A stretch of 64,000 nt of DNA from Deuterostichococcus epilithicus. Taxonomy: Eukaryota; Chlorophyta; Trebouxiophyceae; Prasiolales; Stichococcaceae. The position numbers and the translations under genes were made by a program. Each line of letters opens with the position of its first letter. The first letter of the stretch is position 1. The notes beneath the pieces were generated by a model, which had not been told where the DNA came from, did not search any database, and was given only the letters and a program-made list of their open reading frames with translations. The stretch covers positions 3,942,530 to 4,006,529 of the forward strand of contig JAVTLE010000023.1 in NCBI GenBank assembly GCA_033439295.1, given 5' to 3'. This document shows, in pieces, positions 11,001 to 23,000 of this stretch.

Positions 11001-14000
11001 GGGCACTGCACCTCCAGCCAGGCGCCAGAGGCGAAGTGGCCGGCGGGGAACACCGGCTGTCCGGCGAACACCAGCGCCAGCAGCTGCGTGCGCGGGTCGA
11101 ACAGCTCGTCCGGCTGCGCCGGTGCGCCCTCCACGCCTGTTGCAATATTGAGGCAACATCGTAAGAAAAGCAGCTGCGTGCGCGGGTCGCGAGCAGCTCG
11201 CCCGGCTGCCCCGATTTGCCCTCCGCAACAGTGCGGGTACCACAGCACTCTATTAAATGACATGAGATCATGACTCGAGATCATATGTCCTGCAAAACGC
11301 CAGCAGGAGCTTCCCCAGGACAAACAGCCTTGCCGCTGCAGCTGCAAGCGCATGGGTGATGATGCACATGATGCAGGCTCAGATTTCCACATGCCATTAA
11401 TGCAGTGGGCGCAGCCGGCATACTCTGCCGGCCCGCCAGCAGGACTGAACAGCGACCCACCGATGTCGACGAAGGGCGTCGTTGCCAGCGCAGCCTTCAG
11501 CGCATCATCGCCGCGCAGCGAGGTTGTCCAGTGGTGCTCGATGTAGCGCAGCAGGCTGTGCTGCGTGTCCGGCGCCAGGGACTCGAACGCCGGCAGCAGC
11601 AGCTGCGCCAGCAGCTGGCCGGGCGACCACTCCGGGACGGACAGCCGGCCGTAGAGCGGTGCCAGCGCCAGGTTGTGCTGCAGCAGCCGCGCCTGCGCAG
11701 GAACGCAGGGATCACTGGACCATCTCGAAAGCTTGAGTGCCTTAGAAGATCTGGGCACGAGTGCCGACCGGCAATGTCCGACTGCAGGACCGCAAGTCGG
11801 TTGAAGCGCTCCGCTCGCAGAAAGCCGGCTCAGGAACAAACGACTGCACTGCGGTGCAGGCTGCATTGGACCGTCGAGCGGCCCCGCAGTCAGTTCAGGA
11901 GCCCATCGACGGTGCTGCAGCAGACCCGTGAGCGCAGTGCAGCAGACATGTGGCACAAACTCCGATGCATCTCTTGGACAGATTGTTGCCGACGGCCCCA
12001 GCGAGACTGATCCGACACATCTGAAATCAAGGTGGCAGGAGCATGCAGCATAGCGCAGATAGATGACCGGCCCACAATGCCACACGCCTTCTTTGATGAT
12101 ACCCGGATCTGCGAGGTTTTGACAAAACCATGTCTGCTCGACGGCAGCATGTGCGAGCCCTGGTGTCTGCGCGGCGGCACCTGAAGGCTGGGTGGCAAGC
12201 CGGCCCAGCTGCCGCACACCGCCTCCATGACTGCTGCCGGGCAGACCGCAGTGTCCTGAGCGCCATTTCCGCCTCCGTCCGTGCCGCCGCCGCCGGTCAG
12301 CGGCCGCCAGGCAGGACTTTCGGCAGAGTGCGCGACGCCCGGGAAGATGGGCAGTCGCAGCAGGAAGGAGGCGTCGTCTGCCTCCAGCCCCCCGGGCACG
12401 TACTCCGCAAAGTACAGCAGCAGCCGGCTGCGGTCCTCGAATTGCATGGCGTCCGCCTGGAGGGGGCCGGGCGGGTCAGGGGTGCCAAGATAGTCGAGAG
12501 GTTGCTGTTTGCACGTGTTCCTGCTCCGGAGACCGGCGCCGTCAAAGGCCAAGCATTGGCTGTGTTCGGCCAAGGGGAGGCTTGTTGGCGCAGCAGGTTG
12601 TGCAGGAACGATGCGCGTGTCCCTTGTACAGCATGATTCAAGCAACAGCAGCGGAGATGCCTCGCTCTGTGCGGACGTGCTTGATGCAGGAACATGTGCT
12701 GGCGCAACGCCACTGACCTGCAGGAGCCCTGCATCCGCGCACAGCCGCAGCTTGTGCAGCACGATGTCTTCCGTCGGCTCCGCAGCGCTGGCCGCCGGCG
12801 GGCGGCAGGCGGCCGCCGCTGCTGCAAAGCCAGGGTGCAGCACCTGCAGAGTCGGGAATGGACTTCGTACTTGCTTTCTTTCAAGCGTTCGTTTAGGCTT
12901 GCGGCCTCTTGATCATAGCAGCGCTTGGAGCCGGAACAAAATTTGGCATCAGGTCACACTGGACCATGCTGCATGCGGGCACGGTGACATCGAATCGATA
13001 GAGGTGCGCAGGTGAAGCTATCACCCACCGGCAGGCCCAGGCGCAGCAGCAGCGGCGTAAGCCACTCCCACAGCTCCGCCTCAGGGTTCGGCGGCTCCGC
13101 CTCCTGCGATGCTGCTTCCTGCTGCCCCGCCGCCTGCTGCTCTGCTGCCTGCGGCCGCTGCCCTCCTGCCTGCTGCACCTGCCCGACACCGCGTGCCGCC
13201 GCCGCTGCAGCTGCCGCCAAGTCTTCAGACGCAACAGATGCCATGTCATCCTCACTGCCGCTCCTGTCGCCAGGAGCCTCGGAGGGAGCCCCAGCAGGCG
13301 CCATGGCGGCTGCTCCAGCATCGACGGCACCAGCTGCGGCCGGCCTAGCATCGCAAGGAGCCCCGAGTCTGAGGGCGCCGATGCCAAGGGCCAGCGTGTC
13401 TGCCGCACTGATGCCGTCGCCTGCTGGTGGACTCGGCCTCGCCGGTGCCGCCGCTGCGGCGCCGCTCGATGCGCTGTCTGCTGCTGCAGCTGCCGAAACA
13501 GTGGGCTGGCTGGGCTGTAATGCCGCCTCCGTGCCACCTGCAGGCTGAGCCTGGGGTGCCGCCTCGGCTGGCGCCGGCGGCGCAAACACGAGTGAGCGAT
13601 GGCACATACGCATGACGCCCCCTGCGTTCCGCAAAACACTGGTGCTCGACTGCAGGGCAGGTCGAAGCTCCAAATGAAGCCGAGAAGTTGACTGCTGAAC
13701 AGGCACAGTACGAGCTTCGCGACATGCAAATGAAATGCATATTAGCTAGGAAGGCAGCAGATCTGGCACAACACTTGTGCAGTGTCTCCCCACCTGCAGA
13801 CAGCGGCAGCAGCGCCCACTCGCCGAGCGCGTCCCAGGCCTGCAGCTGGCTGCCGCCGCTCTGCTGCAGCTGCACCAGCATCGCCCACAGGGCCTGCAGC
13901 TGCTGCTGCGTCGGTGCCTGGCGGGAAAGGAGACATACACATAAGGAGCAGCCCTGGTGCGCCCCTGCTCATGGCAGGCCACTATGTACAACAGTACGCG

Positions 14001-17000
14001 CATCAGGAACCGTCTGAGAGGGTGTTGAAAGTACTCTGCTGGCACAATGACGACAAGCATTGTTGAAGTAATGAAAAAATGGATTTTGCACGACCTCCTG
14101 CTCGGGGTGCCAGGGCAGTGGCGCCGCGGGTGGCGGCGGCCGCGCCGCCAGCCGCGAGCGCAGCGGCGGCCNNGGCGCCCNGTGCGGCGGCNGCAACGCC
14201 GGCAGGNGCCGCTCCGTGGCCGCGAGACTGTACGACTGCACCTGAAGAGAGGTGACAGAGGGCTGGGTCCGACAAGCCGAATGCCTGGTGGTGGGGGCGG
14301 AGTGCCTCTGGTGACGCGATTGTTGCGCATCAACCATCAAGACAGCCCTGGTGTCTGTGCCTCTCTGGGGTTGATCCGTGGTCAGTCGGAGCAAGTTTTT
14401 TTGTTCAGTTCAAATGTGACATCACTAATGCGGGAAGCATAGAAGAGATTAGACCGTAGAGGGCGTGGCAATGCGTCCCTTCTGCAATCGTCGCGCCTGC
14501 CCTGAAGCACTCCCCCAGCTGTAGCGGCAGAGCCTCGGACGGGTGCTCGATGAGCTCCGAAGGCAGGCCAACGCCACGCCTATTCGCAGTGTGCTGTGTG
14601 TGCGTGATGCGAATTGCAAGTATGAGAGTTGCTGGCCGATACGGCACTGTCAAGGCACTGTGCGGCCAGCACGAATTCACGCACCTGGAGTGCTGAGCCG
14701 ACAGCTGCGGCAGCGAAATGGGTGCCCAGGTGCGCCACCACGTCCGGATGCAGGAACTGCTCTGCCAGGCCAATGGACGTGGCCGGCAGCACCTGCAGCG
14801 GCGTCGGCCGCATGCCGGGCGGCCATGAGAACAGCCTGCGCGGCGATGGCACAGGCTACAGCAATTGGGTTCTTGGTGCCAGTCCAATGAGCTGGTGTCT
14901 GGGCAAAGTCGAGGCCGAGCAGGCCAGACAGGACTGCCCATAGTGTCTGTCGCCACGCCTGCAGCTGAAGGGATCAAAGATCAGATGCCCAGGTGACAGC
15001 TTGATCCAAAATGCGGCAGGCAAGGCACCTCTTCGAGCCCAGGGCGATGACGGCGCCGCTGCCGGTCGGCACCGGCAGCCCAATGCAGTCTCGCACGCGC
15101 TCCGCGACATAGCGACCGACAGCGCCGGCGCCCGCCGCGCCATCCGCTTGTCCTGTCTCCGCCTCACCGCCGCCGTTGGTGCGTTGCGCCGCCCAGGTGG
15201 CCAGCGCCGGAAGCCCGCCGCCATTTGCTGCAGCCTGTCCGGCCCAGCCACGTGCCCACCAGGGTTGCAAATTGCATCAGCATCCGAGTTGCCGATCATT
15301 GCAAGACCCTCGGCAACCCACTATGTGGAAATGCGGATGCTGCTGATGACGACTATGCATGAGAACAGGGCACCCCAAACGATTGGCCTCCGGTTGCAAG
15401 GGACCCCACCTGCGCCTCGGCCCACAGGCCCCGCGCAGCAGCCAGGCCGCCCGCGACTCCCCGCTGCACCGCCGCCANCGTGGCCGCCACCTCAACGTCC
15501 AACCCCGCTGCCAGCCCGACCTGGGCCCCCTGCACACCCACAGACGTTTGTGCAGTAGGTGTCTGTGCATCGTGAGGTCTGCTCTTCAGTGGCTTATAGG
15601 ATGCGGCAGGGCATGTTGGAACCCCCGTTATTGACTGCGGCCTGATGCCGCAGGCAGGCATGCTGCAACGACTGCGGGCTGTGCAGCACTTCGGCGGGAG
15701 CCTGCAACTGAGGCATACGACATGGAGGCATACAAATGATTACCTGATCCTGGCCGTGAAGCAGCGCAGGCGCTGCAGGCGCGTCCGCAGGCGCGTCCGC
15801 ATCATACAGGTCTGCGAAGCAGAAGCGCAGCAGCGCCGCCGCCTCCCCCGCCGTGACGGCGCCGGCGCCGTCTCCACGCCTGCCGAACGCCCGCTTCAGC
15901 ATCGCCCTGCGAGCGTGCAGCAGCCTGTCTGAGGCGAGAAGGACTGCGAGCTCGAGCTGTCAAAATTGACAGCTTCTGGGAGCTGCACCATGCAGGTCAG
16001 TCTACCATTAGACCGCCATGTTAAAGTCGTGTTGGCAAAAGGATCAGGCTTGCTTAGACCACAGCCACAGAAGCTGTGCCGAGGCTGAATCCTCATGCCA
16101 TGCCGCAGGTGTCAGCAGCGCCTTTCCGGACATGAGCAGGCAAGGCCTGGACAAGCTGCTGGGCAAAGTGCACAGGCGAAAAGATGGTGGCTGCCACAGA
16201 ACGAAGCTACAGGATGTAGCCACAAACCGAGTATACAGACGAAGGAGTTTCAATTATTGGACGAATATGCACTCCATTCCTGCGCGTGGCCGGCAAAGGG
16301 CTGGGGCACTGCCGCGCCTGACGCTGGAGGGCGTCACGGAGGCGAGGCCGCCGATGCCTGCCGCCTCGAGGTCCAGTTTGACGGCCGCCGGCGCTGCGTG
16401 CAGCGGCGCCCGGCGGTGCAGCCACTCCAGGGCCGCTTGCCCCATGTCGGGCGCAGCGGCCTGCAGGAAGGCTCCGTCGGCCAGCGGCACCGGCCGCCCA
16501 CTGGACCGCAGCCGCCACACCGGCTTGGCGGCGGCGTCCTGGCAGATCTGCGGGGACGAGGGGCAAGCAAAAAGGTTGGGACTGTGGCGTCGGCTGGAAA
16601 CCGTTGAAGTTATCCAGTCACACACGCGCCTGCTCGAGTGTGACTGAGGTGTGGAGGATCGCCGTGAGGCAGCCCTGCCAGCAATTGGGGAGAAAAAGGC
16701 GGCCATTGTCGCTTTCTGGACAGCAAACAGCACCAACTGACGCACCGACTGAGTGCAGCAGCTGGACACAGGGACAGGCTGACCATGAGGCTCACTGATG
16801 AATCCTACAGGATTGTCAAGGGTCGGGTAAGCAGGCGATCCAGCGGCATCTGAAGCGCCTTGCAGCAGTGGCAGATGGCAACACCGGTGGAACTCTCAGG
16901 AGAGTTCCTGGCCCAAGGATGCATGCAGTCTTCCGCAAACTTTGATATAAACCCCCTTTGACGTTTTCGGTCTGCGCACCTTTTGGGCCAGCGCAAAGCC

Positions 17001-20000
17001 GGCGCCGGTGCTGTCGGCTGCGTCCAGCGCCGCCGCGGGCGGGATGAGGGCATACAGGTTGTCGGCTCCATTGTCCAGCAGCGTCTTGAAGGCCTCAGCC
17101 CAGGCGGTGCGTACGCAGGCAAGCAGCTCCAGGTTGAAGCGCGCCGCCGGCTCCTCGGGCGAGAAGCCCTGCAGCGATTTGTGGCGGCGACTCAATACGC
17201 AGGTCCATGTGGCAAAGCCACATATGCATGAAGCTGCTGAAGGCTCGCGAGAGACATGCCTGGCAACACCCTGCACATTGACATTGCCTTGCGTGTGACA
17301 TGCATATGCGAGTGGCTCTGGCTCGGAATACCTGCCAGGGAGGATGACTGGCCAAAAGAGAACTGCAATGTGGCCAATAGTTTGCAGCATAGGCATCACG
17401 AAACATGTCGGGTCGGGTGACAGCTCGCGACATACGGCTGCAACACACCTGCCAGGCTGGGTGCCGTCCTCCGGAACGAGACAGCAGGAAGTGGCCGCCG
17501 ACATGGAACGGCATCGCGGCCAGGCCGCTGTGCTGTGCGTCTTCTGGTGACGCCGTGGGCTCGACCGCGATTGGCAGCAGTGCGGACAGGCCTGCGGCCC
17601 AGCACGCAGCTGCTCATGTTGTGGCATAGCCAATTTGTGTCGATATGCTATCAGGAACTTGCAAGTCTAGTGCCTCAACGGCACTGCGGATGCGGGGCCA
17701 TGTCAAGAAGCAGCCAGAAGCTCCACAGCGGGGTGGGCGCAAACAGGCGGGGCTGCAACGCTATTGTCCGAGACCCCCTCCGGGATGCCTTGGTTGTGCA
17801 ACGCTTGACGAACACAGACAGAAGGAGCTGCGAAACGGTTGACCAAGCCCCTTCGGGATGCCTTGCTTGCGCCATGCTCGATTGATGTTAGGGGACCAGC
17901 ACGAGATGCTGAGTAACACCTGACATCGGCTCGACCTTCAGGGCGCCGCGCTGCGAGGACAGCCGCATCGCCACGCCTGCGGCGGGCACCGCGTGCCGCG
18001 CCGCCAGCCGCGCATCGGCCGCCGCCTCGCCCGAGCGCCCCGCGCCAACACAGCCGGCCACCAGCCACTGCTGCTGCACCGCCGCATCGTCGCCTGTGAG
18101 CCGGATCCAGAGGCGAATCTGGGTCAAGTGCGGCGGCTGGCAGCATGGTCGCACAATGGCGCCGCAAAAGGTGCCGCTCCTCCAGGATGCCCAGGCAAGC
18201 GCTGACTGGACAGGGCGGCCCCGTCCCGCTCGTGTCTCTCGGCCTGGTTGATGAAGTGATGGGTGTTGCCAGGGCACCCCATGCGCCATGCCAGCAGTGT
18301 TAGGGCTGAATGCGGGGTCGTTGATACATTTCAAGTGCAGAACCCTCGGCTCAATGACCAAGCTCTCCGTGTCGGCATTCACAGCGAGCGCTGTTGGCGT
18401 TCTTCAAGCGCAGGACCCTGCATGTTGACGCCAGTTCACTTGCCCATTCAGCCAAAGAATGCTGATGCGGGCAGCACATGATGCTTCTCCGGACACGACT
18501 CAGTCTGAAACGCCCAGCCAGGTGGCACGAATCCTGCCGGCTGCACTGCGTCCGAGTGGCACGAATCCTGCCGGCTGCACTGCGTCGAACTGTTGAACCC
18601 CAGGGTCCGAAGCAGATGCTGTGTCATGCTGCAGAGCGCGCATTCCTTTGCACAGCAATGTCCAGCCAAATGGCGCGAGTCTCGCCGTCGCTGGGGACGC
18701 AAAACACGAATTGCTATGGCCAGCAGATTATGTTCAAAGTGTGGGACAGCACTGTTCCGCAAAGTTCAGCCAGGCGGCGCGTCTCTTGCCGGTGCAGGAG
18801 GCATGTCAGACACGAACACAGAATGCCCGTTTCAAGCTCGTGTTTGACAACCGTACGATGGTTTCGTACGTTTACGATTCGTCCCAAGCGCGCACCACGC
18901 TGCAGCGCTACACTCAGCCAGGCGGCCCGCGTCTTGCCGGACCGGGAAGCCCGCAGCCGATCGCCCAGGCTGGCCAGGCCGCTGCGCCTACTCTCCTCGA
19001 ACACGTGCTTCTGGTCGGGCACGCGCGCCGACACCGCCACCTGAGCACGCAGTGCGCGAGCTCATCACACCAGCTGCCATGGCCTTCAGTCTCAAGGGTG
19101 CAGACGCAACGCAGCCACATGTTGCCACAAAAGCACGACTCGCACACAAAAAACGGCTGTGGATGTTCTGCATTGTGGCAAAGCTTATCTATGACTGTAC
19201 CGCGCGCTCTGGCACAGCTGATTTCTGCACCTGGGCTATGCAGACCGGCGCGTCCGCACCAGCGTCCCACCGCAAGACGCGCACCGCCCTCAGGTGCTGC
19301 AGGAACAGCAGCGCCGGCCCCAAGGCCGCCGCAAAGGCGTCCAGCATCTGACCGGCAGCGTCCACGCTCCAGGTTGCCTGCGATTGCGGCGGCGTAACTA
19401 TGATGTGGCTGTGGCCGACGGTGCTGAAGGACGATCATGCTCGCATCCGCTGGCGCATCGTTCGAGCATGCGACCAGCATGGCGCCAAGCCAGTTCGCAT
19501 GGCGGCTGCACAGATGATACATTTCGCGGACGACGTCACCAGTGGTTCGAGGAGTCTGACCACCCGACGAAGCTGCCTGTCTCTGACGTCTGCATGTCCT
19601 GTGCACGACCGTGGTGCAGAGAGGCTTGCAGAACATCAGCAAGGCTGCGAGGGACGCGAAGGGCAGACTCGTTACCTTGCTGATGGCGCCGCCGGCCGCC
19701 TCGGTGCGCAGCGCCAGCCGCAGCAGCGTGCCGCTGACGCCGGCCGCCGCGTCGCACCCTGCAAAGCCCCACGGCGCAAACTGGTGCGCAAAGTGCACCG
19801 GCAGCTCGGTGCCGGTGAACTGGTACTTGCGGGCCTGCGGCCTGGCCGGCAGCGGTGCAGCGGCGGCGGCGGCGGCGCCGCCTCCGCCGGTGGCGCTGCC
19901 ACGGGCGGCCGGAGCAAGGGAGCTGCCGACCGGGTCCCACATGTGCAGGCTGTCGCCTGCGCTGAGAAGGTGCAAGCACGTCACGGCCAAGACGGACGGC

Positions 20001-23000
20001 CTTGCTCCCTGAACCCGGAATGAGCATGTATTGACATTGTCCAATGATGTCTTGAAGCGAGCTTTATGCGGCTTAGCCCAAAGAAAGCAACGTAGAGCCC
20101 ATCCAACCCGAATATGTATGTCAAGTGCGCAAATGGGTAGAAAAATCCCGCCTGCCAGGACCATGGGCAGGTCGGTGAGGGCATAGGCCGCCAGCAGGCC
20201 GGCGCCGGCGCCGCAGGTGTGGCCGCGCACGTGGAACGGCTGCGGCGGCAGCTGCAGGTCGCACAGCTCCTTTTCGCCCAGCGCCACACCTGCGCAAGCA
20301 AGATTGGGGCGGGCAATCTGTAAGCCCAAGCTTTCAATCTAAAATGTGTGCCATCTGACAGCGTTCTCGCCATCGCACAGGGCAGCTGCCGCGGCAGCAG
20401 CAGGTCACGCAGTTGCTCGCTGCCTACAGCGAATAATTCGATGGTTCGATATCAGGGGCCAGGGGCCAAAACCAGCATTGACATCTTCGAACTTTTCAAA
20501 ACCCAAGCTTCCTCTAGAGGCCATAGTAGCGCCCACAGGTGGAAGGATGGGGCTCGAAAGTCGCTGATGCCAATGCTGTGCAGCGCTGTCCAGGTGATTG
20601 CGAGCGCGACCTCGCTTACATCTTACAGGGTTGCATGCCGCCTTTGGAGCCGTGCATAGGGTGCCATGCGCCCGAGAACATTGCCTTCGTGCGGGAGCTG
20701 CCCATCTGAATGCACGCCACAGCCGGCGCCCGTCACATGGTCCCAACTTGCCATGTACAGGTGCCATTCACTCTTCCGCCGACAACCCTTTCGAGAGCCT
20801 CAGAAGCGCGCCTGGGATGCTGACGCAGATGGCAGGCCCCTGGAACGCGGCCAGGCCTGGCTGCAGCAGCGACTGCGCCGGATGCTGTCGCGCGTCCAGC
20901 CAAACGTCCAGCCGCGCGGCGCCGGCTGCTTCCGCCACTTCCGCAATGTCGAACAGCGCCTCCACGCCGCGAGTCGCCTGCTCCGTGAGCGCCGCAGAGA
21001 TCGCGGCGGCGGTCGGGCACGGCAGCTGCTGCGTGTGGTCGGTGGAAACCTGCACACGGTTGAGGGGAGATGGGGTTTAGGGTTTCAGCACCCAGAAGCT
21101 GCAGTAGCTGATAGGCGATTCAAATCGGTGCAATCTTAGGATTTGTCACGGACCAGGCCATCAGGTCACAACCGGCAATGTGCTAGACAAGGCAAGGCCG
21201 CCAGTCAGCACTGACCTCGTGCAGCTCGTTGCAGTTTGTGACCTGCAGCAACACCACTATGTGGTACGCGCAAACTATGCAGCTGACACCGTGCACCCTC
21301 CTCCAATCCAATCCAATGGTGCCTGTGCGATCAAGTGATGATCGAGCAGTGCAGTGTGTGGTCTTGACATGCAGCAAGGCGAGTTGAGCTGCAGCGCGTA
21401 TGGACCATGCCTGATGGAGGATGTGTGGAGGGTCGTCAGCTGGAGGTGCGGCAAAGGCGATGCAGCTGATTTGAGCTGCAGTGTGGGAGCGGCAGAAGGA
21501 ATATGGCTGATTGCAGCTGAATGGTTTGCACAAAATACACGCCTGGTGGTGAAAGCGCAGGGACTGCGCCCCGAGCGCCTCTGCAGTCTGCGCTTTGATG
21601 CCCGGGTGCGCCAGCCGCGCGGCGCCAGCGGGCAGCCAGTCAGCGTCGTTCACGAACAGCGCCTCCGCCGGCGCCATGATGCCGTCGGCGTCGGGCAGCA
21701 CGACGCGCACATGCGGCAGCGCCCCGCCCTGTAGCGATGCCAATGAGAACGTTAATCGGTAGATGCTGCATCAAAGTCGAGACTGAAACCACAAGACTGA
21801 CACCATCGCCGCCTGCGCAAACTGCGGCATTTGCCAGAGCATCATGCCAACACGACCTGAGAGCAGATGTTGCTGACATGGCGGCATGTTGTCGCATTCA
21901 GTTGCAAACCACGTGCCAAATATACTATCGGCAGTCCATATTGCAGGGCAATTACATGTCGTGCAGCGCTACCCCGAGCTCTCATTACGAACAGGCGGGA
22001 TTTGCGCAGGGATCTTACCCGAACAAAGCCACACCCGTAGCACGTGCGCCGCCAGCAGCAGGTCGGTGGGGCATGTGGGCAACTGTGCAGAGGACACTCC
22101 CCAAACAAGCCTCACCCGCAGGACGTGCGCTGCCAGCAGGTCGGCCAGGGAGCCGACGGCGGCTAGGCGTGCCTCCGACAGCGGCTCTCCGGCGGCCTCC
22201 GCCGCGATGGCCCGCAGTGCATGTGCAAATTGTGTGGCGCCCGGTTCGCTTTGCACCTGTGAAAAGGAGAGCACCAGCTGCTGTCACGTCGCGGGGCCAT
22301 TGGGATGGATGGACACAGCGATGCGTCGTCAGGCTCCCGATTTATAGAGAGAAGGTCGCTGGCCTTACGCGGCGGACTCTGCACGCTGTGTGAGCGTTTA
22401 GCCAGCTGATGCGCTGCAGATCCACGGAGGCACTGCACAGCAAACTGTCGCAAAGGCCGCTGCAGTCAGAGGCGCAACAGTAAAGAGACAAATCGAATGC
22501 CCACCCCAAGCGCCAGCAGCGTTTCATGATGCTTGGCGGCTAGCGCGGGCGGCACGATGCGCAGGCACGGCGTGCTACCAGACGTGTCTCTTAGCGCCGC
22601 CTGCGCCGCCGCCGCAAAGCCATCGCCCGCCCTGCACAAGATGCCCAGGTGAGTCAGTCCCGCTTTCGGGAAACAGCCTTCCTGTCATCGGTCGAGACTG
22701 CGTGAACGAGGAGTGTAATCACAGGGGAGTGGTAATCAGGAAGCGCACCAGACCCAGGCTCCGTGCTCCAGGGTGGCCTTGACGACCTCCTGCCGGGCGC
22801 TGTCGTGCAGCTCCCTGCCCAGCTTCTCGTACAGGCGGCCGGCGACGCCCTCCAGCAGCGCCGCCGTCCCCGTTTCGCTCACCTGTGCAGCACAGCAGCC
22901 ATGCGCACCGTCACTGAGCGGCCTACACGGGCAGGATCAGAGACCCGCAGTGCAGGGCTGCGGATGGAATGGGCATGGCGCGGGGGCGGCTGCCACAGAC

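Larger units (their letters stand above)
5720..19377 (-). other. sacsin repeat 3: middle part and approach to C-terminus
   Basis: Exons: 19246-19377, 18896-19040, 17920-18093, 17449-17591, 16980-17168, 16318-16547, 15744-15906, 15410-15529, 15029-15234, 14685-14835, 14095-14241, 13794-13917, 13029-13621, 12718-12843, 12181-12456, 11437-11692, 11012-11136, 10206-10449, 9708-9883, 9199-9432, 8429-8623, 8115-8236, 7648-7789, 6844-7155, 6623-6730, 6108-6318, 5720-5827. Landmarks: MPFHVGGHFLLSRSGGRH (a worn version of the VHVN..FELSSNRR block), EQFLHPDVVAHLG, LLQHNLALAPLYGRLSV, FVDIGGSLFSPAG, DELFDPRTQLLALVF, VLSADGRLVPAR, VAGRLRFVEHCFTR, and LGSPLPLPLEALL, the last two matching the stretch just before the RING in plant homologues. 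Three donors here appear to be GC (after 16318, 11437, 8429). The 3' edge of 6844-7155 is the weakest junction. Confidence 0.78.

Noticed and set aside
14405-14600. Possible extra sacsin exon (GLPSELIEHPSEALPLQLGE)
   Set aside because: Composition is coding-like, but neighbouring exons join in phase without it and I could not place both splice sites; left as a doubt in the gene entry.
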